From Xestospongia bergquistia (lineage: Eukaryota > Porifera > Demospongiae > Haplosclerida > Petrosiidae): DNA of 64,000 bases. The notes beneath the pieces are model-generated. The model saw only the letters and a list, made by a program, of their open reading frames with translations, had not been told where the DNA came from and did not search any database. The stretch spans positions 4,538,775 to 4,602,774 of the forward strand of contig OZ014418.1 of the NCBI GenBank assembly GCA_963965975.1. Direction: 5' to 3'. A program made the position numbers and the translations under genes. Shown in pieces: positions 13,901 to 26,319 of this stretch. Position 1 is the stretch's first letter; every line of letters begins with the position of its first letter.

Positions 13901-14470
13901 AAACTTTACTCAATAGTCTAAAGCTTCTAAAGTCTTTAAATTAAAGACTTAAGAGTGTTAATGCAAACCAACTTACTAAACTGTTAACAGCAGTTTATTT
14001 AGTTAGTTTCATAGAGCCCTTTAGACTGAGCTGTTTACTTTATAAAAATCACTCAATACTCTAAACCTTCGAAACTCTTTAATTTAAAGACTTCAGAGTT
14101 TTAATGCAAACCAACTTACTAAACTGTTAATAACAGTTTATTTAGTTAGCCCCATAGAGTCTTTTAGAATGAGCAGTTTACTTTGAAAAACTGACTCAAT
14201 AGTCTAAACCTTCTAAAGTCTTTAAATTAAAGACTTTAGAGTGTTAATGCAAACGAACTTACTAAACTGTTAATAACAGTTTATTTAGTTAGTTTCACAG
14301 AGTCCTTTAGACTGACCAGTTTACTTTATAAACTTCGCTCAATAGTCTAAACCTTCTAAAGTCTCTAATTTAAAGACTTTAGAGTATTAATGCAAACCAA
14401 CTTACTGAACTGTTAATAACTGTTCATTTCTTTAGTCCCATAGAGTCCTTTAGACTGAGCAGTCTACCGT
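7905..14470 (+). repeat. 46-monomer block, copy 2
   Basis: Second tandem copy, offset 6,566 bp. I saw only isolated differences from copy 1: GAGACC at about 2,026 against GAGTCC, CAAACAAAC at about 1,975 against CAAACCAAC, TTCACTCAA against TTCACGCAA at about 9,200, TTTAAAGAC against TTTAAAAAC at about 12,657, and GACCTATCAG against GAACTATCAG at about 12,880. The right edge at about 14,477 returns to GTCTACCGTATAAACTTTA, the sequence found just before copy 2, followed by TCTAAACC rather than TCTCAAC. This is the expected join of a head-to-tail duplication by unequal exchange. Such identity against the general monomer divergence indicates a very recent event, or an assembly error. Confidence 0.93.
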
Positions 14471-16691
14471 ATAAACTTTACTCAATAGTCTAAACCTTCT
14501 AAAGTCTTTAAATTAAAGACTTTACAGTGTTAATGCAAACCAACTTACTGAACTGTTAACAGCAGTTTATTTAGTTAGTCCCATAGAGTCCTTTAGACCT
14601 ATCAGTTTACTTTACAAACTTCACTCAAAAGTCTAAACCTTCTAAAGTCTTTAAATTAAAGACTTTTGAGTGTTAATGCAAAAAAACTTACGTAACTGTT
14701 AACAGTAGTTTATTTAGTTTGTTTCATAGAGTCCTTTAGAAAGAGCTATTTACTTTGTAAACTTCACTCAATACTCTAAACCTTCTAAAGTCTTTAAATT
14801 AAAGACTTTAGAGTGTTAATGCAACCCAACTTACCAGATTGATAATAGCAGTTTATTTCTTTAGTCCCATAGAGTCCTTTAGACTGAGCAGTTTACTTTA
14901 TAAACTTTACTCAATAGTCTAAACCTTCTAAAGTCTTTAAATTAAAGACTTTAGAGTGTTATCGCAAACTAACTTACAAAAGTGTTAATAATAATTTAGT
15001 TAGTTAGTCCCATAGAGTCCTTTTGACCGAGCTGTTTACTTTATAAACTTAACTCAATTGTCTAATCCTTCTAAACTCTTTAATTTAAAGACTTCAGAGC
15101 GTTAATACAAACCAACTTACTAAGCTGTTAATAGCAGTTTATTTAGTTAGTCCCATAAAGTCCTTTAGAATGAGCAGTTTACTTTATAAACTTCACTCAA
15201 TAGTCTAAACCTTCTAAACTCTTCAATTTAAAGACTTTAAAGTGTTAATGCAAACCAACTTACTGAACTGTTAATAGCAGTTCATTTCTTTAATCCCATG
15301 GAGTCCTTAGACTAAGCAGTTTACTTTATAAACTTCACTCAATAGTATAAACCTTCTAAAGTCTTTAAATTAAAGACTTTAGAGTGCTAATGAGAACCAA
15401 CTTACTAAACTGTTAATTGCAGTTTATTTCTTTAGTCCCATAGAGTCCTTTCAACCGAGCAGTTTACTTTATAAACTTTACTCAATAGTCTAAACCTTCT
15501 AAAGTCTTTAAATTAAAGACTTTAGAGTGTTATCACAAACTAACTCACCAAACTGTTAATAATAGTTTGTTTAGTTAGTCCCATAGAGTCCTTTAGACCT
15601 ATCAGTTTACTTTACAAACTTCACTCAATAGTCTAAAGCTTCTAAAGTCTTTAAATTAAAGACATTTGAGTGTTAATGCAAACCAACTTACTAAACTGTT
15701 AACAGCAGTTTATTTAGTTAGTTTCATAGAGTCCTTTAGACTGAGCTGCTTACTTTATAAACTTCACTCAATACTCTAAACCTTCTAAAGTCTTTAAATT
15801 AATGACTTTAGAGCGTTAATGCAAACCAACTTACTAAACTGTTAATAGCATTTTATTTCTTTAGTCCCATAGAGTCCTTTAGACTGAGCAGTTTACTTTA
15901 TAAACATTACTCAATAGTCTAAACTTTGTAAAGTCTTTAAATTAAAGACTTTAGAGTGTTATCGCAAACTAACTTACTAAACTGTTAGTAACATTTTATT
16001 TAGTTAGTCCCATAGAGTCCATTAGACCGAGTTGTTTACTTTATAAACTTCACTCAATAGTCTAAACCTTCTAAAGTCTTTAATTTAAAGACTTCAGAGT
16101 GTTAATGAAAACCAATTTCCTAAACTGTTATTAGCAGATTAATTAGTCCCATAGAGTCCTTTAGAATGAGCAGTTTACTTTATAAAATTTACTCAATAGT
16201 CTAAACCTTCTAGTCTTTAAATTAAATATTTTAGAGTGTAAATACAAGCCAACTTACAAAACTGTTAATAACAGTTTATTTAGTTAGTTTCATAGAGTCC
16301 TTTAGACTGACCAGTTTACTTTATAAACTTCACTAAATAGTTTAAACTTTCTAAACTCTTTAATTTAAAGACTTTAGATTGTTAATGCAAGCCTACTTAC
16401 TGAACTTTTAATAGCAGTTTATTTCTTTAGTCCATAGAGTCCTTTAGACTGAGCAGTTAACTTTATAAACATTACTCAATAGTTTAAACCTTGTAAAGTC
16501 TTTAAATTAAAGACTTTAGAGTGTTAATGCAAACAAACTTACTGAATTGTTAATAGCAGTTTATTTCTTTAGTCCCATAGTGTCCTTTTCATTGAGCAGT
16601 TTACTTTATAAAATTTACTCAATAGTTTAAACCTTCTAAAGTCTTTAAATTAAAGACTATAGAGTGTTAATGCAAACCAACTTACTAAACA
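14471..16691 (+). repeat. Satellite monomers, mixed; holds precursor-like parts of neighbouring blocks
   Basis: About 15-16 monomers. At 15,531-15,800 three consecutive monomers (TATCACAAACTAACTCACC; GACATTTGAGTG; GAGCTGCTTAC) match the start of the 13-monomer repeat that begins at 16,692, about nine monomers upstream of it. At about 16,010-16,560 a run of four monomers (GAGTTGTTTAC; a short monomer with CAGATTAATTAGTCCC; CTTCTAGTC with ATATTTTAGAG; GAACTTTTAATAGCAG) matches 3,600-4,020 and 10,160-10,580 but is clearly more diverged. The stretch also includes GCAACCCAACTTACCAGA near 14,823, whose reverse-complement relative appears in the right arm. Confidence 0.88.
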
Positions 16692-18549
16692 GTTAATAGC
16701 AGTTAATTTAGTTAGTCCCATAGAGTCCTTTAGACCTATCAGTTTACTTTATAAACTTCACTCAATAGTCTAAACCTTCTAAAGTCTTTAAATTAAAGAC
16801 TTTAGAGTGTTATCACAAAATAACTCACCAAACTGTTAATAATAGTTTGTTTAGTTAGTCCCATAGAGTCCTTCAGACCTATCAGTTTACTTTACAAACT
16901 TCACTCAATAGTTTAAAGCTTCTAAAGTCTTTAAATTAAAGACATTTGAGTGTTAATGCAAACCAACTTACTAAACTGTTAACAGCAGTTTATTTAGTTA
17001 GTTTCATAGAGTCCTTTAGACTGAGCTGCTTACTTTATAAACTTCACTCAATACTCTAAACCTTCTAAAGTCTTTAATTTAAAGACTTTAGAGTGTTAAT
17101 GCAAACCAACTTACTGAACTGTTAATAGCTGTTCATTTCTTTCGTCCAATAGAGTCCATTAGACTGAGCAGTCTACCTTATAAACTTTACTTAATAGTCT
17201 AAACCTTCTAAAGTCTTTAAATTAAAGACTTTAAAGTGTTAATGCAAACCAACTTACTGAACTGTTAATAGCAGTTTATTTAGTTAGTCCCATAGAGTCC
17301 TTTAGACCTATCAGTTTAATTTACAAACTTCACTCAATAGCCTAAACCTTCTAAAGTCTTTAAATTAAAGACTTTTGAGTGTTAATGCAAACCAACTTAC
17401 TAAACTGTTAACAGCTGTTTATTTAGTTAGTTTCATAGAGCCCTTTAGACTGAGCTGTTTTCTTTATAAACATCACTCAATACTCTAAACCATCTAAAGT
17501 CTTTAAATTAAAGACTTTAGAGCGTTAATGCAAACCAACTTACTAAACTGTTAATAGCAGTTTATTTCTTTAGTCCCATAGAGTCCTTTGACTGAGCAGT
17601 TTACTTTATAAACTTTACTCTATAGTCTAAACCTTCTAAAGTCTTTAAATTAAAGACTTTAGAGTGTTAATGCAAACAAACTTACAAAACTGTTAATAAT
17701 AGTTTATTTAGTTAGTCCCATAGAGTCCTTTAGACCGAGCTGTCTACTTTATAAAATTCACTCAATAGTTTGAATCTTCTAAACTCTTTAATTTAAAGAC
17801 TTAAGAGTCTTAATGCAAACCAACTTACTAAACTGTTAATAACAGTTTAATTAGTTAGCGCCATAGAGTCCTTTAGAATGATCAGCTTACTTTAAAAAAC
17901 TGACTCAATAGTCTAAACCTTCTAAAGTCTTTAAATTAAAGACATTAGAGTGTTAATGCAAACAAACTTACTAAAGTGTAAATAACAGTTTATTTAGTTA
18001 GTTTCATAGAGTCCTTTAGACTGAACAGTTTACTTTATAATCTTCGCTGAATTGCCTAAACCTTCTAAAGTCTTTAATTTAAAGACTTTAGAGAATTAAT
18101 GCAAACCAACTTACTGAACTGTTAATAGCAGTTTATTTCCTTAGTCCCATAGAGTCCTTTAGAATGAGCAGTTTACTTTACAAACTTCACTAAATAGTCT
18201 AAACCTTCTAAAGTCTTTAAATTAAAGACTTTTGAGTGTTAATGCAAACCAACTTACTAAACTGTTAATTGCAATTAATTTAGTTGGTCCCATAGAGTCC
18301 TTTAGACTTATCAGTTTACTTTACAAACTTCACTCAATAGTCTAAACCTTTTAAAGTCTTTAAATTAAAGACTTTAGAGGGTTAATGCAAACCAACTTAC
18401 TAAACTGTTAGTAGCATTTTATTTCTTTAGTCCCATAGAGTCCTTTAGACTGAGCAGTTTACTTTATAAAATTTACTCAATAGTCTAAACCTTCTAAAGT
18501 CTTTAAATAAAAGACTTTAGAGTGTTGTCACAAACTAACTTACTAAACT
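16692..18549 (+). repeat. 13-monomer higher-order repeat, copy 1
   Basis: Unit of 1,858 bp. Its 13 monomers can be told apart in order by: 1 GACCTATCAG with TATCACAAAATAACTCACC; 2 TAGTTTGTTTAG with GACATTTGAG; 3 TTTCATAGAG with GAGCTGCTTAC; 4 TAGCTGTTCATTTC with GTCTACC; 5 GACCTATCAGTTTAATTTAC; 6 CAGCTGTTTATTTAG with GAGCCC; 7 CTTTAGTCCC with CTCTATAGTC; 8 GACCGAGCTGTCTAC; 9 GCGCCATAGAG with GATCAGCTTAC; 10 GAACAGTTTAC with CTTCGCTGAATTGCC; 11 TTTCCTTAGTCCC with CACTAAATAG; 12 GCAATTAATTTAGTTGG; 13 GTAGCATTTTATTTC with TTGTCACAAAC. This copy lacks one A at about 17,590 (CTTTGACTG against CTTTAGACTG), giving 1,858 rather than 1,859 bp. Confidence 0.95.
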
Positions 18550-20408
18550 GTTAATAGCAGTTAATTTAGTTAGTCCCATAGAGTCCTTTAGACCTATCAG
18601 TTTACTTTATAAACTTCACTCAATAGTCTAAACCTTCTAAAGTCTTTAAATTAAAGACTTTAGAGTGTTATCACAAAATAACTCACCAAACTGTTAATAA
18701 TAGTTTGTTTAGTTAGTCCCATAGAGTCCTTTAGACCTATCAGTTTACTTTACAAACTTCACTCAATAGTCTAAAGCTTCTAAAGTCTTTAAATTAAAGA
18801 CATTTGAGTGTTAATGCAAACCAACTTACTAAACTGTTAACAGCAGTTTATTTAGTTAGTTTCATAGAGTCCTTTAGACTGAGCTGCTTACTTTATAAAC
18901 TTCACTCAATACTCTAAACCTTCTAAAGTCTTTAATTTAAAGACTTTAGAGTGTTAATGCAAACCAACTTACTGAACTGTTAATAGCTGTTCATTTCTTT
19001 CGTCCAATAGAGTCCATTAGACTGAGCAGTCTACCTTATAAACTTTACTTAATAGTCTAAACCTTCTAAAGTCTTTAAATTAAAGACTTTAAAGTGTTAA
19101 TGCAAACCAACTTACTGAACTGTTAATAGCAGTTTATTTAGTTAGTCCCATAGAGTCCTTTAGACCTATCAGTTTAATTTACAAACTTCACTCAATAGCC
19201 TAAACCTTCTAAAGTCTTTAAATTAAAGACTTTTGAGTGTTAATGCAAACCAACTTACTAAACTGTTAACAGCTGTTTATTTAGTTAGTTTCATAGAGCC
19301 CTTTAGACTGAGCTGTTTTCTTTATAAACATCACTCAATACTCTAAACCATCTAAAGTCTTTAAATTAAAGACTTTAGAGCGTTAATGCAAACCAACTTA
19401 CTAAACTGTTAATAGCAGTTTATTTCTTTAGTCCCATAGAGTCCTTTAGACTGAGCAGTTTACTTTATAAACTTTACTCTATAGTCTAAACCTTCTAAAG
19501 TCTTTAAATTAAAGACTTTAGAGTGTTAATGCAAACAAACTTACAAAACTGTTAATAATAGTTTATTTAGTTAGTCCCATAGAGTCCTTTAGACCGAGCT
19601 GTCTACTTTATAAAATTCACTCAATAGTTTGAATATTCTAAACTCTTTAATTTAAAGACTTAAGAGTCTTAATGCAAACCAACTTACTAAACTGTTAATA
19701 ACAGTTTATTTAGTTAGCGCCATAGAGTCCTTTAGAATGATCAGCTTACTTTAAAAAACTGACTCAATAGTCTAAACCTTCTAAAGTCTTTAAATTAAAG
19801 ACATTAGAGTGTTAATGCAAACGAACTTACTAAAGTGTAAATAACAGTTTATTTAGTTAGTTTCATAGAGTCCTTTAGACTGAACAGTTTACTTTATAAT
19901 CTTCGCTGAATTGCCTAAACCTTCTAAAGTCTTTAATTTAAAGACTTTAGAGAATTAATGCAAACCAACTTACTGAACTGTTAATAGCAGTTTATTTCCT
20001 TAGTCCCATAGAGTCCTTTAGAATGAGCAGTTTACTTTACAAACTTCACTAAATAGTCTAAACCTTCTAAAGTCTTTAAATTAAAGACTTTTGAGTGTTA
20101 ATGCAAACCAACTTACTAAACTGTTAATTGCAATTAATTTAGTTGGTCCCATAGAGTCCTTTAGACTTATCAGTTTACTTTACAAACTTCACTCAATAGT
20201 CTAAACCTTTTAAAGTCTTTAAATTAAAGACTTTAGAGGGTTAATGCAAACCAACTTACTAAACTGTTAGTAGCATTTTATTTCTTTAGTCCCATAGAGT
20301 CCTTTAGACTGAGCAGTTTACTTTATAAAATTTACTCAATAGTCTAAACCTTCTAAAGTCTTTAAATAAAAGACTTTAGAGTGTTGTCACAAACTAACTT
20401 ACTAAACT
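18550..20408 (+). repeat. 13-monomer higher-order repeat, copy 2
   Basis: Unit of 1,859 bp with the same 13 subtypes in the same order as copy 1. I saw only isolated differences, such as GAATATTC against GAATCTTC near 19,630 and CAAACGAAC against CAAACAAAC near 19,817. Confidence 0.95.
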
Positions 20409-22267
20409 GTTAATAGCAGTTAATTTAGTTAGTCCCATAGAGTCCTTTAGACCTATCAGTTTACTTTATAAACTTCACTCAATAGTCTAAACCTTCTAAA
20501 GTCTTTAAATTAAAGACTTTAGAGTGTTATCACAAAATAACTCACCAAACTGTTAATAATAGTTTGTTTAGTTAGTCCCATAGAGTCCTTTAGACCTATC
20601 AGTTTACTTTACAAACTTCACTCAATAGTCTAAAGCTTCTAAAGTCTTTAAATTAAAGACATTTGAGTGTTAATGCAAACCAACTTACTAAACTGTTAAC
20701 AGCAGTTTATTTAGTTAGTTTCATAGAGTCCTTTAGACTGAGCTGCTTACTTTATAAACTTCACTCAATACTCTAAACCTTCTAAAGTCTTTAATTTAAA
20801 GACTTTAGAGTGTTAATGCAAACCAACTTACTGAACTGTTAATAGCTGTTCATTTCTTTCGTCCAATAGAGTCCATTAGACTGAGCAGTCTACCTTATAA
20901 ACTTTACTTAATAGTCTAAACCTTCTAAAGTCTTTAAATTAAAGACTTTAAAGTGTTAATGCAAACCAACTTACTGAACTGTTAATAGCAGTTTATTTAG
21001 TTAGTCCCATAGAGTCCTTTAGACCTATCAGTTTAATTTACAAACTTCACTCAATAGCCTAAACCTTCTAAAGTCTTTAAATTAAAGACTTTTGAGTGTT
21101 AATGCAAACCAACTTACTAAACTGTTAACAGCTGTTTATTTAGTTAGTTTCATAGAGCCCTTTAGACTGAGCTGTTTTCTTTATAAACATCACTCAATAC
21201 TCTAAACCATCTAAAGTCTTTAAATTAAAGACTTTAGAGCGTTAATGCAAACCAACTTACTAAACTGTTAATAGCAGTTTATTTCTTTAGTCCCATAGAG
21301 TCCTTTAGACTGAGCAGTTTACTTTATAAACTTTACTCTATAGTCTAAACCTTCTAAAGTCTTTAAATTAAAGACTTTAGAGTGTTAATGCAAACAAACT
21401 TACAAAACTGTTAATAATAGTTTATTTAGTTAGTCCCATAGAGTCCTTTAGACCGAGCTGTCTACTTTATAAAATTCACTCAATAGTTTGAATCTTCTAA
21501 ACTCTTTAATTTAAAGACTTAAGAGTCTTAATGCAAACCAACTTACTAAACTGTTAATAACAGTTTATTTAGTTAGCGCCATAGAGTCCTTTAGAATGAT
21601 CAGCTTACTTTAAAAAATTGACTCAATAGTCTAAACCTTCTAAAGTCTTTAAATTAAAGACATTAGAGTGTTAATGCAAACGAACTTACTAAAGTGTAAA
21701 TAACAGTTTATTTAGTTAGTTTCATAGAGTCCTTTAGACTGAACAGTTTACTTTATAATCTTCGCTGAATTGCCTAAACCTTCTAAAGTCTTTAATTTAA
21801 AGACTTTAGAGAATTAATGCAAACCAACTTACTGAACTGTTAATAGCAGTTTATTTCCTTAGTCCCATAGAGTCCTTTAGAATGAGCAGTTTACTTTACA
21901 AACTTCACTAAATAGTCTAAACCTTCTAAAGTCTTTAAATTAAAGACTTTTGAGTGTTAATGCAAACCAACTTACTAAACTGTTAATAGCAATTAATTTA
22001 GTTGGTCCCATAGAGTCCTTTAGACTTATCAGTTTACTTTACAAACTTCACTCAATAGTCTAAACCTTTTAAAGTCTTTAAATTAAAGACTTTAGAGGGT
22101 TAATGCAAACCAACTTACTAAACTGTTAGTAGCATTTTATTTCTTTAGTCCCATAGAGTCCTTTAGACTGAGCAGTTTACTTTATAAACTTTACTCAATA
22201 GTCTAAACCTTCTAAAGTCTTTAAATAAAAGACTTTAGAGTGTTGTCACAAACTAACTTACTAAACT
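20409..22267 (+). repeat. 13-monomer higher-order repeat, copy 3
   Basis: Unit of 1,859 bp, same order. Differences include AAAATTGAC against AAAACTGAC near 21,615, TTAATAGCAATTAAT against TTAATTGCAATTAAT near 21,984, and ATAAACTTTACTC against ATAAAATTTACTC near 22,190. After 22,267 the sequence no longer starts a fourth copy: it reads AATAGTTTATTTAGTAAG where copies 2 and 3 begin with AGCAGTTAATTTAGTTAG. Confidence 0.94.
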
Positions 22268-25200
22268 GTTAATAATAGTTTATTTAGTAAGTCCCATAGA
22301 GTCCTTTAGACCTATCAGTTTACGTTACAAACTTCACTCAATACTCTAAAGCTTCTAAAGTTTTTAATTTAAAGACTTTTGAGTGTTAATGTAAACAAAC
22401 TTACTAAACTGTTAACAGCAGTTTATTTAGTTAGTTTCATAGAGCCCTTTAGACTGAGCTGTTTACTTTCAGAACTTCACTCAATACTCTAAACCTTCTA
22501 AAGTCTTTGAATTAAAGACTTTAGAGCGTTAATGCAAACGACTTACTAAACTGTTAATAGCAGTTTATTTCTTTAGTCCCATATAGTCCTTTAGACTGAG
22601 CAGTTTACTTTATAAACTTTATTCAATAGTCTAAACCTTCTAAAGTCTTTAAATTAAAGACTTTAAAGTGTTAATGCAAACTAACTTATAAAACTGTTAA
22701 TAATAGTTTACTTATTTAGCCCCAAAGAGTCCTTTAGACCGAGCTCTTTACTTTATAAACTTCACGCAATAGTCTACAGTTTCTAAATTCTTTATTTTAA
22801 AGACTTCAGAGTCTTAATGCAAACCAACTTACTAAACTGTTAATAACAGTTTATTTAGTTAGCCCAATAGAGTACTTTAGAATGAGCAGTTGACTTTAAA
22901 AAATTGACTCAATAGTCTAAACCTTCTAAAGTCTTTAAATTAAAAACTTTAGAGTGTTAATGCAAACGAACTTACTAAACTGTTAATAACTTTTTATTTA
23001 GTTAGTTTCATAGAGTCCTTTAGACTGACCAGTTTACTTTATAAACTTCGCTCAATAGTCTAAACCTTCTAAACTCTTTAATTTAAAGACTTTAGAGTGT
23101 TAATGCAAACCAACTTACTGTACTGTTAATTGCAGTTTATATGTTTAGTCCCATAGAGTCCTTTAGACTGAGCAGTTTACTTTATAAACATTACTCAATA
23201 GTTTAATACTCCTAAAGTCTTAAAATTAAAGACTTTAGAGTGTTAATGCAAACGAACATACTAAACTGTTAATAACAGTTTATTTAGTTAGTTTAATAGA
23301 GTCCTTTAGACTGACCAGTTTACTTTATAAACTTCGCTCAATAGTCAAAACCTTCAAAGTCTTTAAATTAAAGACTTTAGAGTGTTAATGCAAACAAACT
23401 TACTAAACTGTTAATAGCAGTTAATTTAGTTAGTCCCATAGAGTCCTTTAGACCTATCAGTTTACTTTACAAACTTCACTCAATAGTCTAAACCTTCTAA
23501 AGTCTTTAAATTAAAGACTTTAAAGGGTTAATGCAAACCAACTTACTAAACTGTTAATAGCAGTTTATTTCTTTAGTCCCATAGAGTCCTTTAGACTGAG
23601 CAGTTTACTTTATAAGCTTTACTCAATAGTCTAAACCTTCTAAAGTCTTTAAATTAAAGACTTTAGAGTGTTATCACAAACTAACTTACTAAACTGTTCA
23701 TAATAGTTTATTTAGTTAGTCCCATAGAGTGCTTTAGTCCTATAAGTTTACTTTACAAAATTCACTCAATAGTCTAAAGCCTCTAAAGTCTTTAATTTAA
23801 AGACTTTTGAGTGTTAATGCAAACAAACTTACTAAACTGTTAACAGCAGTTTATTTATTTAGTTTCATAGAGCCGTTTAGACTGAGCTGTTTACTTTATA
23901 AACTTCACTCAATACTCTAAACCTTCTAAATTCTTTACATTAAAAAGTTTAGAGCGTTAATGCAAAGCAAATTACTAAACTGTTAATAGCAGTTTATTTC
24001 TTTTCTCCCATAGAGTCCTTTAGACTGAGCAGTTTACTTTATAATCTTTACTTAAATAGTCTATACCTTCTAAAGTCTTTAAATTAAAGACTTTAGAGTG
24101 TTATGCAAACTAACTTACAAAACTGTTAATAATATTTTACTTATTTAGTCCCAAACAGTCCTTTAGACCGAGCTGTTTACTTTATAAACATCACTCAATA
24201 GTCTAAAGCTTCCACACTGTTTAATTTAAAGACTTCAGAGTGTTAATGCAAACCAACTTACTAAACTGTTAATAAGAGTTTATTTAGTTAGCCCCATAGA
24301 GTCCTTTAGAATGAGCAGTTTACTTTAAAAAACTGACTCAAAAGTCTAAAACTTCTAAAATTTTTAAATTAAAGACTTTAGAGTGTTAATGCAAACGAAC
24401 TTACTAAACCGTTAATAACAGTTTCTTTAGTTAGTTTCATAGAGTCCTTTAGACTGACCAGTTTACTTTATAAACTTCGCTCAATAGTCTAAACCTTCTA
24501 AAGTCTTTAATTTAAAGACTTTAGAGTGCTAATGCAAACCAACTTACTGAACTGTTAATAGCAGTTAATTTCTTTAGTCCCATAGAGTCCTTTAGAGTGA
24601 GCAATCTACCTTATAAACATTACTCAATAGTCTAAACCTTCTAAAGTCTTTAAATTAAAGACTTTAAAGTGTTAATCCAAACCAACTAACTGAACTGTTA
24701 ATAGCAGTTTATTTAGTTAGTCCCATAGAGTCCCTAAGACCTATCAGTTTACTTTACAAATTTCACTCAATAGTCTAAACCTTCTAAAGTCTTTAAATTA
24801 AAGACTTTAGAGTGTTAACGCAACCCAACTTACCAGACTGTTAATAGAGTTTATTTCTTTAGTCCCATAGAGTCCTTTAGACTGAGCAGTTTACTTTATA
24901 AACTTTTCTCAATAGTCTAAACCTTCTAAAGTCTTTAAATTAAAGACTTTAGAGTGTTATCGCAAACTAACTTACAAAACTGTTAATAATAGTTTATTTA
25001 TTTAGTCCCATGGAGTCCTTTAGAACGAAGTGTTTACTTTATAAACTTCACTCAATAGTCTAAACCTTAAAAACTCTTTAATTTAAAGACTTCAGAGCAT
25101 TAATGCAAACCAACTTACTAAACTGTTAATAGCAGTTTATTTAGTTAGTCCCATAAAGTCCTTTAGAATGAGCAGTTTATTTTATAAACTTCACTCAATA

Positions 25201-26319
25201 GTCTAAATCTTCTAAACTCTTCAATTTAAAGACTTTAAAGTGTTAATGCTAATCAACTTACTGAACTGTTAATATGAGTTTATTTCTTTAGTCCCATAGA
25301 GTCCTTTAGACTGAGCAGTTTGCTTTATAAACTTTACTCAACAGTCTAAACATTCTAAAGTCATTAAATTAAGGACTTTAGAGTGTTAATGCAAACCAAC
25401 TTACTAAACTGTTAATAGCAGTTTATTTCTTTAGTCCCATAGAGTCCTTTAGACATAGCAGTTTACTTTATAAACTTTACTCAATAGTTTAAACCTTCTG
25501 AAGTCTTTAAATTAAAGACTTTAGAGTGTTAATGCAAACCAACTTACTAAACTGTTAAGAATAGTTTATTACTTAGATCCATAGAGTCCTTTAGAACTAT
25601 CAGTTTACTTTACAAACTTCACTCAATAGTCTAATCCTTCTAAAGTCTTTAAATTAAAGACTTTAGTGGGTTAATGCAAACCAACTTACTAAACTAGTAA
25701 TAACAGTTTATTTAGTTTGTTTCATAGAGTCCTTTAGACTGACCAGTTTACTTTATAAACTTCACTCAATAGTCTAAACTTTCAAAACTCTTTAATTTAA
25801 AGACTTTAGAGTGTTAATGTAAACCAACTTACTGAACTTTTAATAGCAGTTTATTTCTTTAGTCCCATAGAGTCCTTTAGATTGAGCAGTTTACTTTATA
25901 AACATTACTCAATAGTCTAAACCTTCTAAAGTCTTTAAATTAAAGACTTTAGGGAGTTAATGCAAACCAACTTACTAAACTGTTAATAGCAGTTTATTTC
26001 TTTAGTCCCATAGAGTCCTTTAGACTGAGCTGTTTACTTTATAAACTTTACTCAATAGTTTAAACCTTCTAAAGTCTTTAAATTAAAGACTTTAGAGTTT
26101 TAATGCAAACCAACTTACTAAACTGTTAATAGCAGTTAATTTAGTTAGTCCCATAGAGTCCTTTAGACCTATTAGTTTACTTTACAAACTTCACTCTATA
26201 GTCTAAACCTTCTAAAGTCTTTAAATTAAAGACTTTAGAGGATTAATGCAGACAAACTTTCTAAACTGTTAATAGCAGTTTATTTCTTTAGTCCCATAGA
26301 GTGTTATCACAAACAAACA
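22268..26319 (+). repeat. Satellite monomers, mixed, up to the strand switch
   Basis: About 28 monomers without a recent duplication that I can detect. The order of subtypes still follows the 13-monomer scheme loosely (GACCTATCAG, then TTTCATAGAG/GAGCTG, CTTTAGTCCC, GACCGAGCT, GAATGAGCAG, GACTGACCAG). Substitutions and 1-4 base indels are more common here than in the duplicated blocks. This suggests older sequence that has not been homogenised lately. Confidence 0.85.
25620..25850 (+). repeat. TAATCC / ACTAGTAAT / TTCAAAACTC variant cassette, second left-arm locus
   Basis: Carries GTCTAATCC, GGGTTAATG, AAACTAGTAATAACAG, TTTCATAGAG with GACCAG, TTTCAAAACTC, AATGTAAAC and GAACTTTTAATAGC in the same order as 4,480-4,720. 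It differs from that copy by several substitutions, so it is an older paralogue rather than part of the recent 46-monomer duplication. Confidence 0.85.

Larger units (their letters stand above)
1..26319 (+). repeat. Satellite array, left arm, about 143-bp monomers in + orientation
   Basis: About 184 head-to-tail monomers with a period of 142-144 bp. Each runs in the same order: a CAGTTTATTT-like segment, GTCCCATAGAGTCC, a variable segment (GACTGAGCAG, GACCTATCAG, GACTGACCAG, GACCGAGCTG and others), TTTACTTTATAAAC, CTCAATAGTC, a long palindrome, then the nearly constant AATGCAAACCAACTTACTAA. One monomer counted by hand has about 42 G+C in 143 (29%). The period is not a multiple of three, so a reading frame meets every monomer phase in turn, and TAA/TAG are frequent on both strands; no coding region is plausible. 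I see no mobile element or unique insert. Monomers vary by substitutions and small indels and fall into recurring subtypes, which allow higher-order structure to be traced. The + label is only a convention. Confidence 0.98.
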
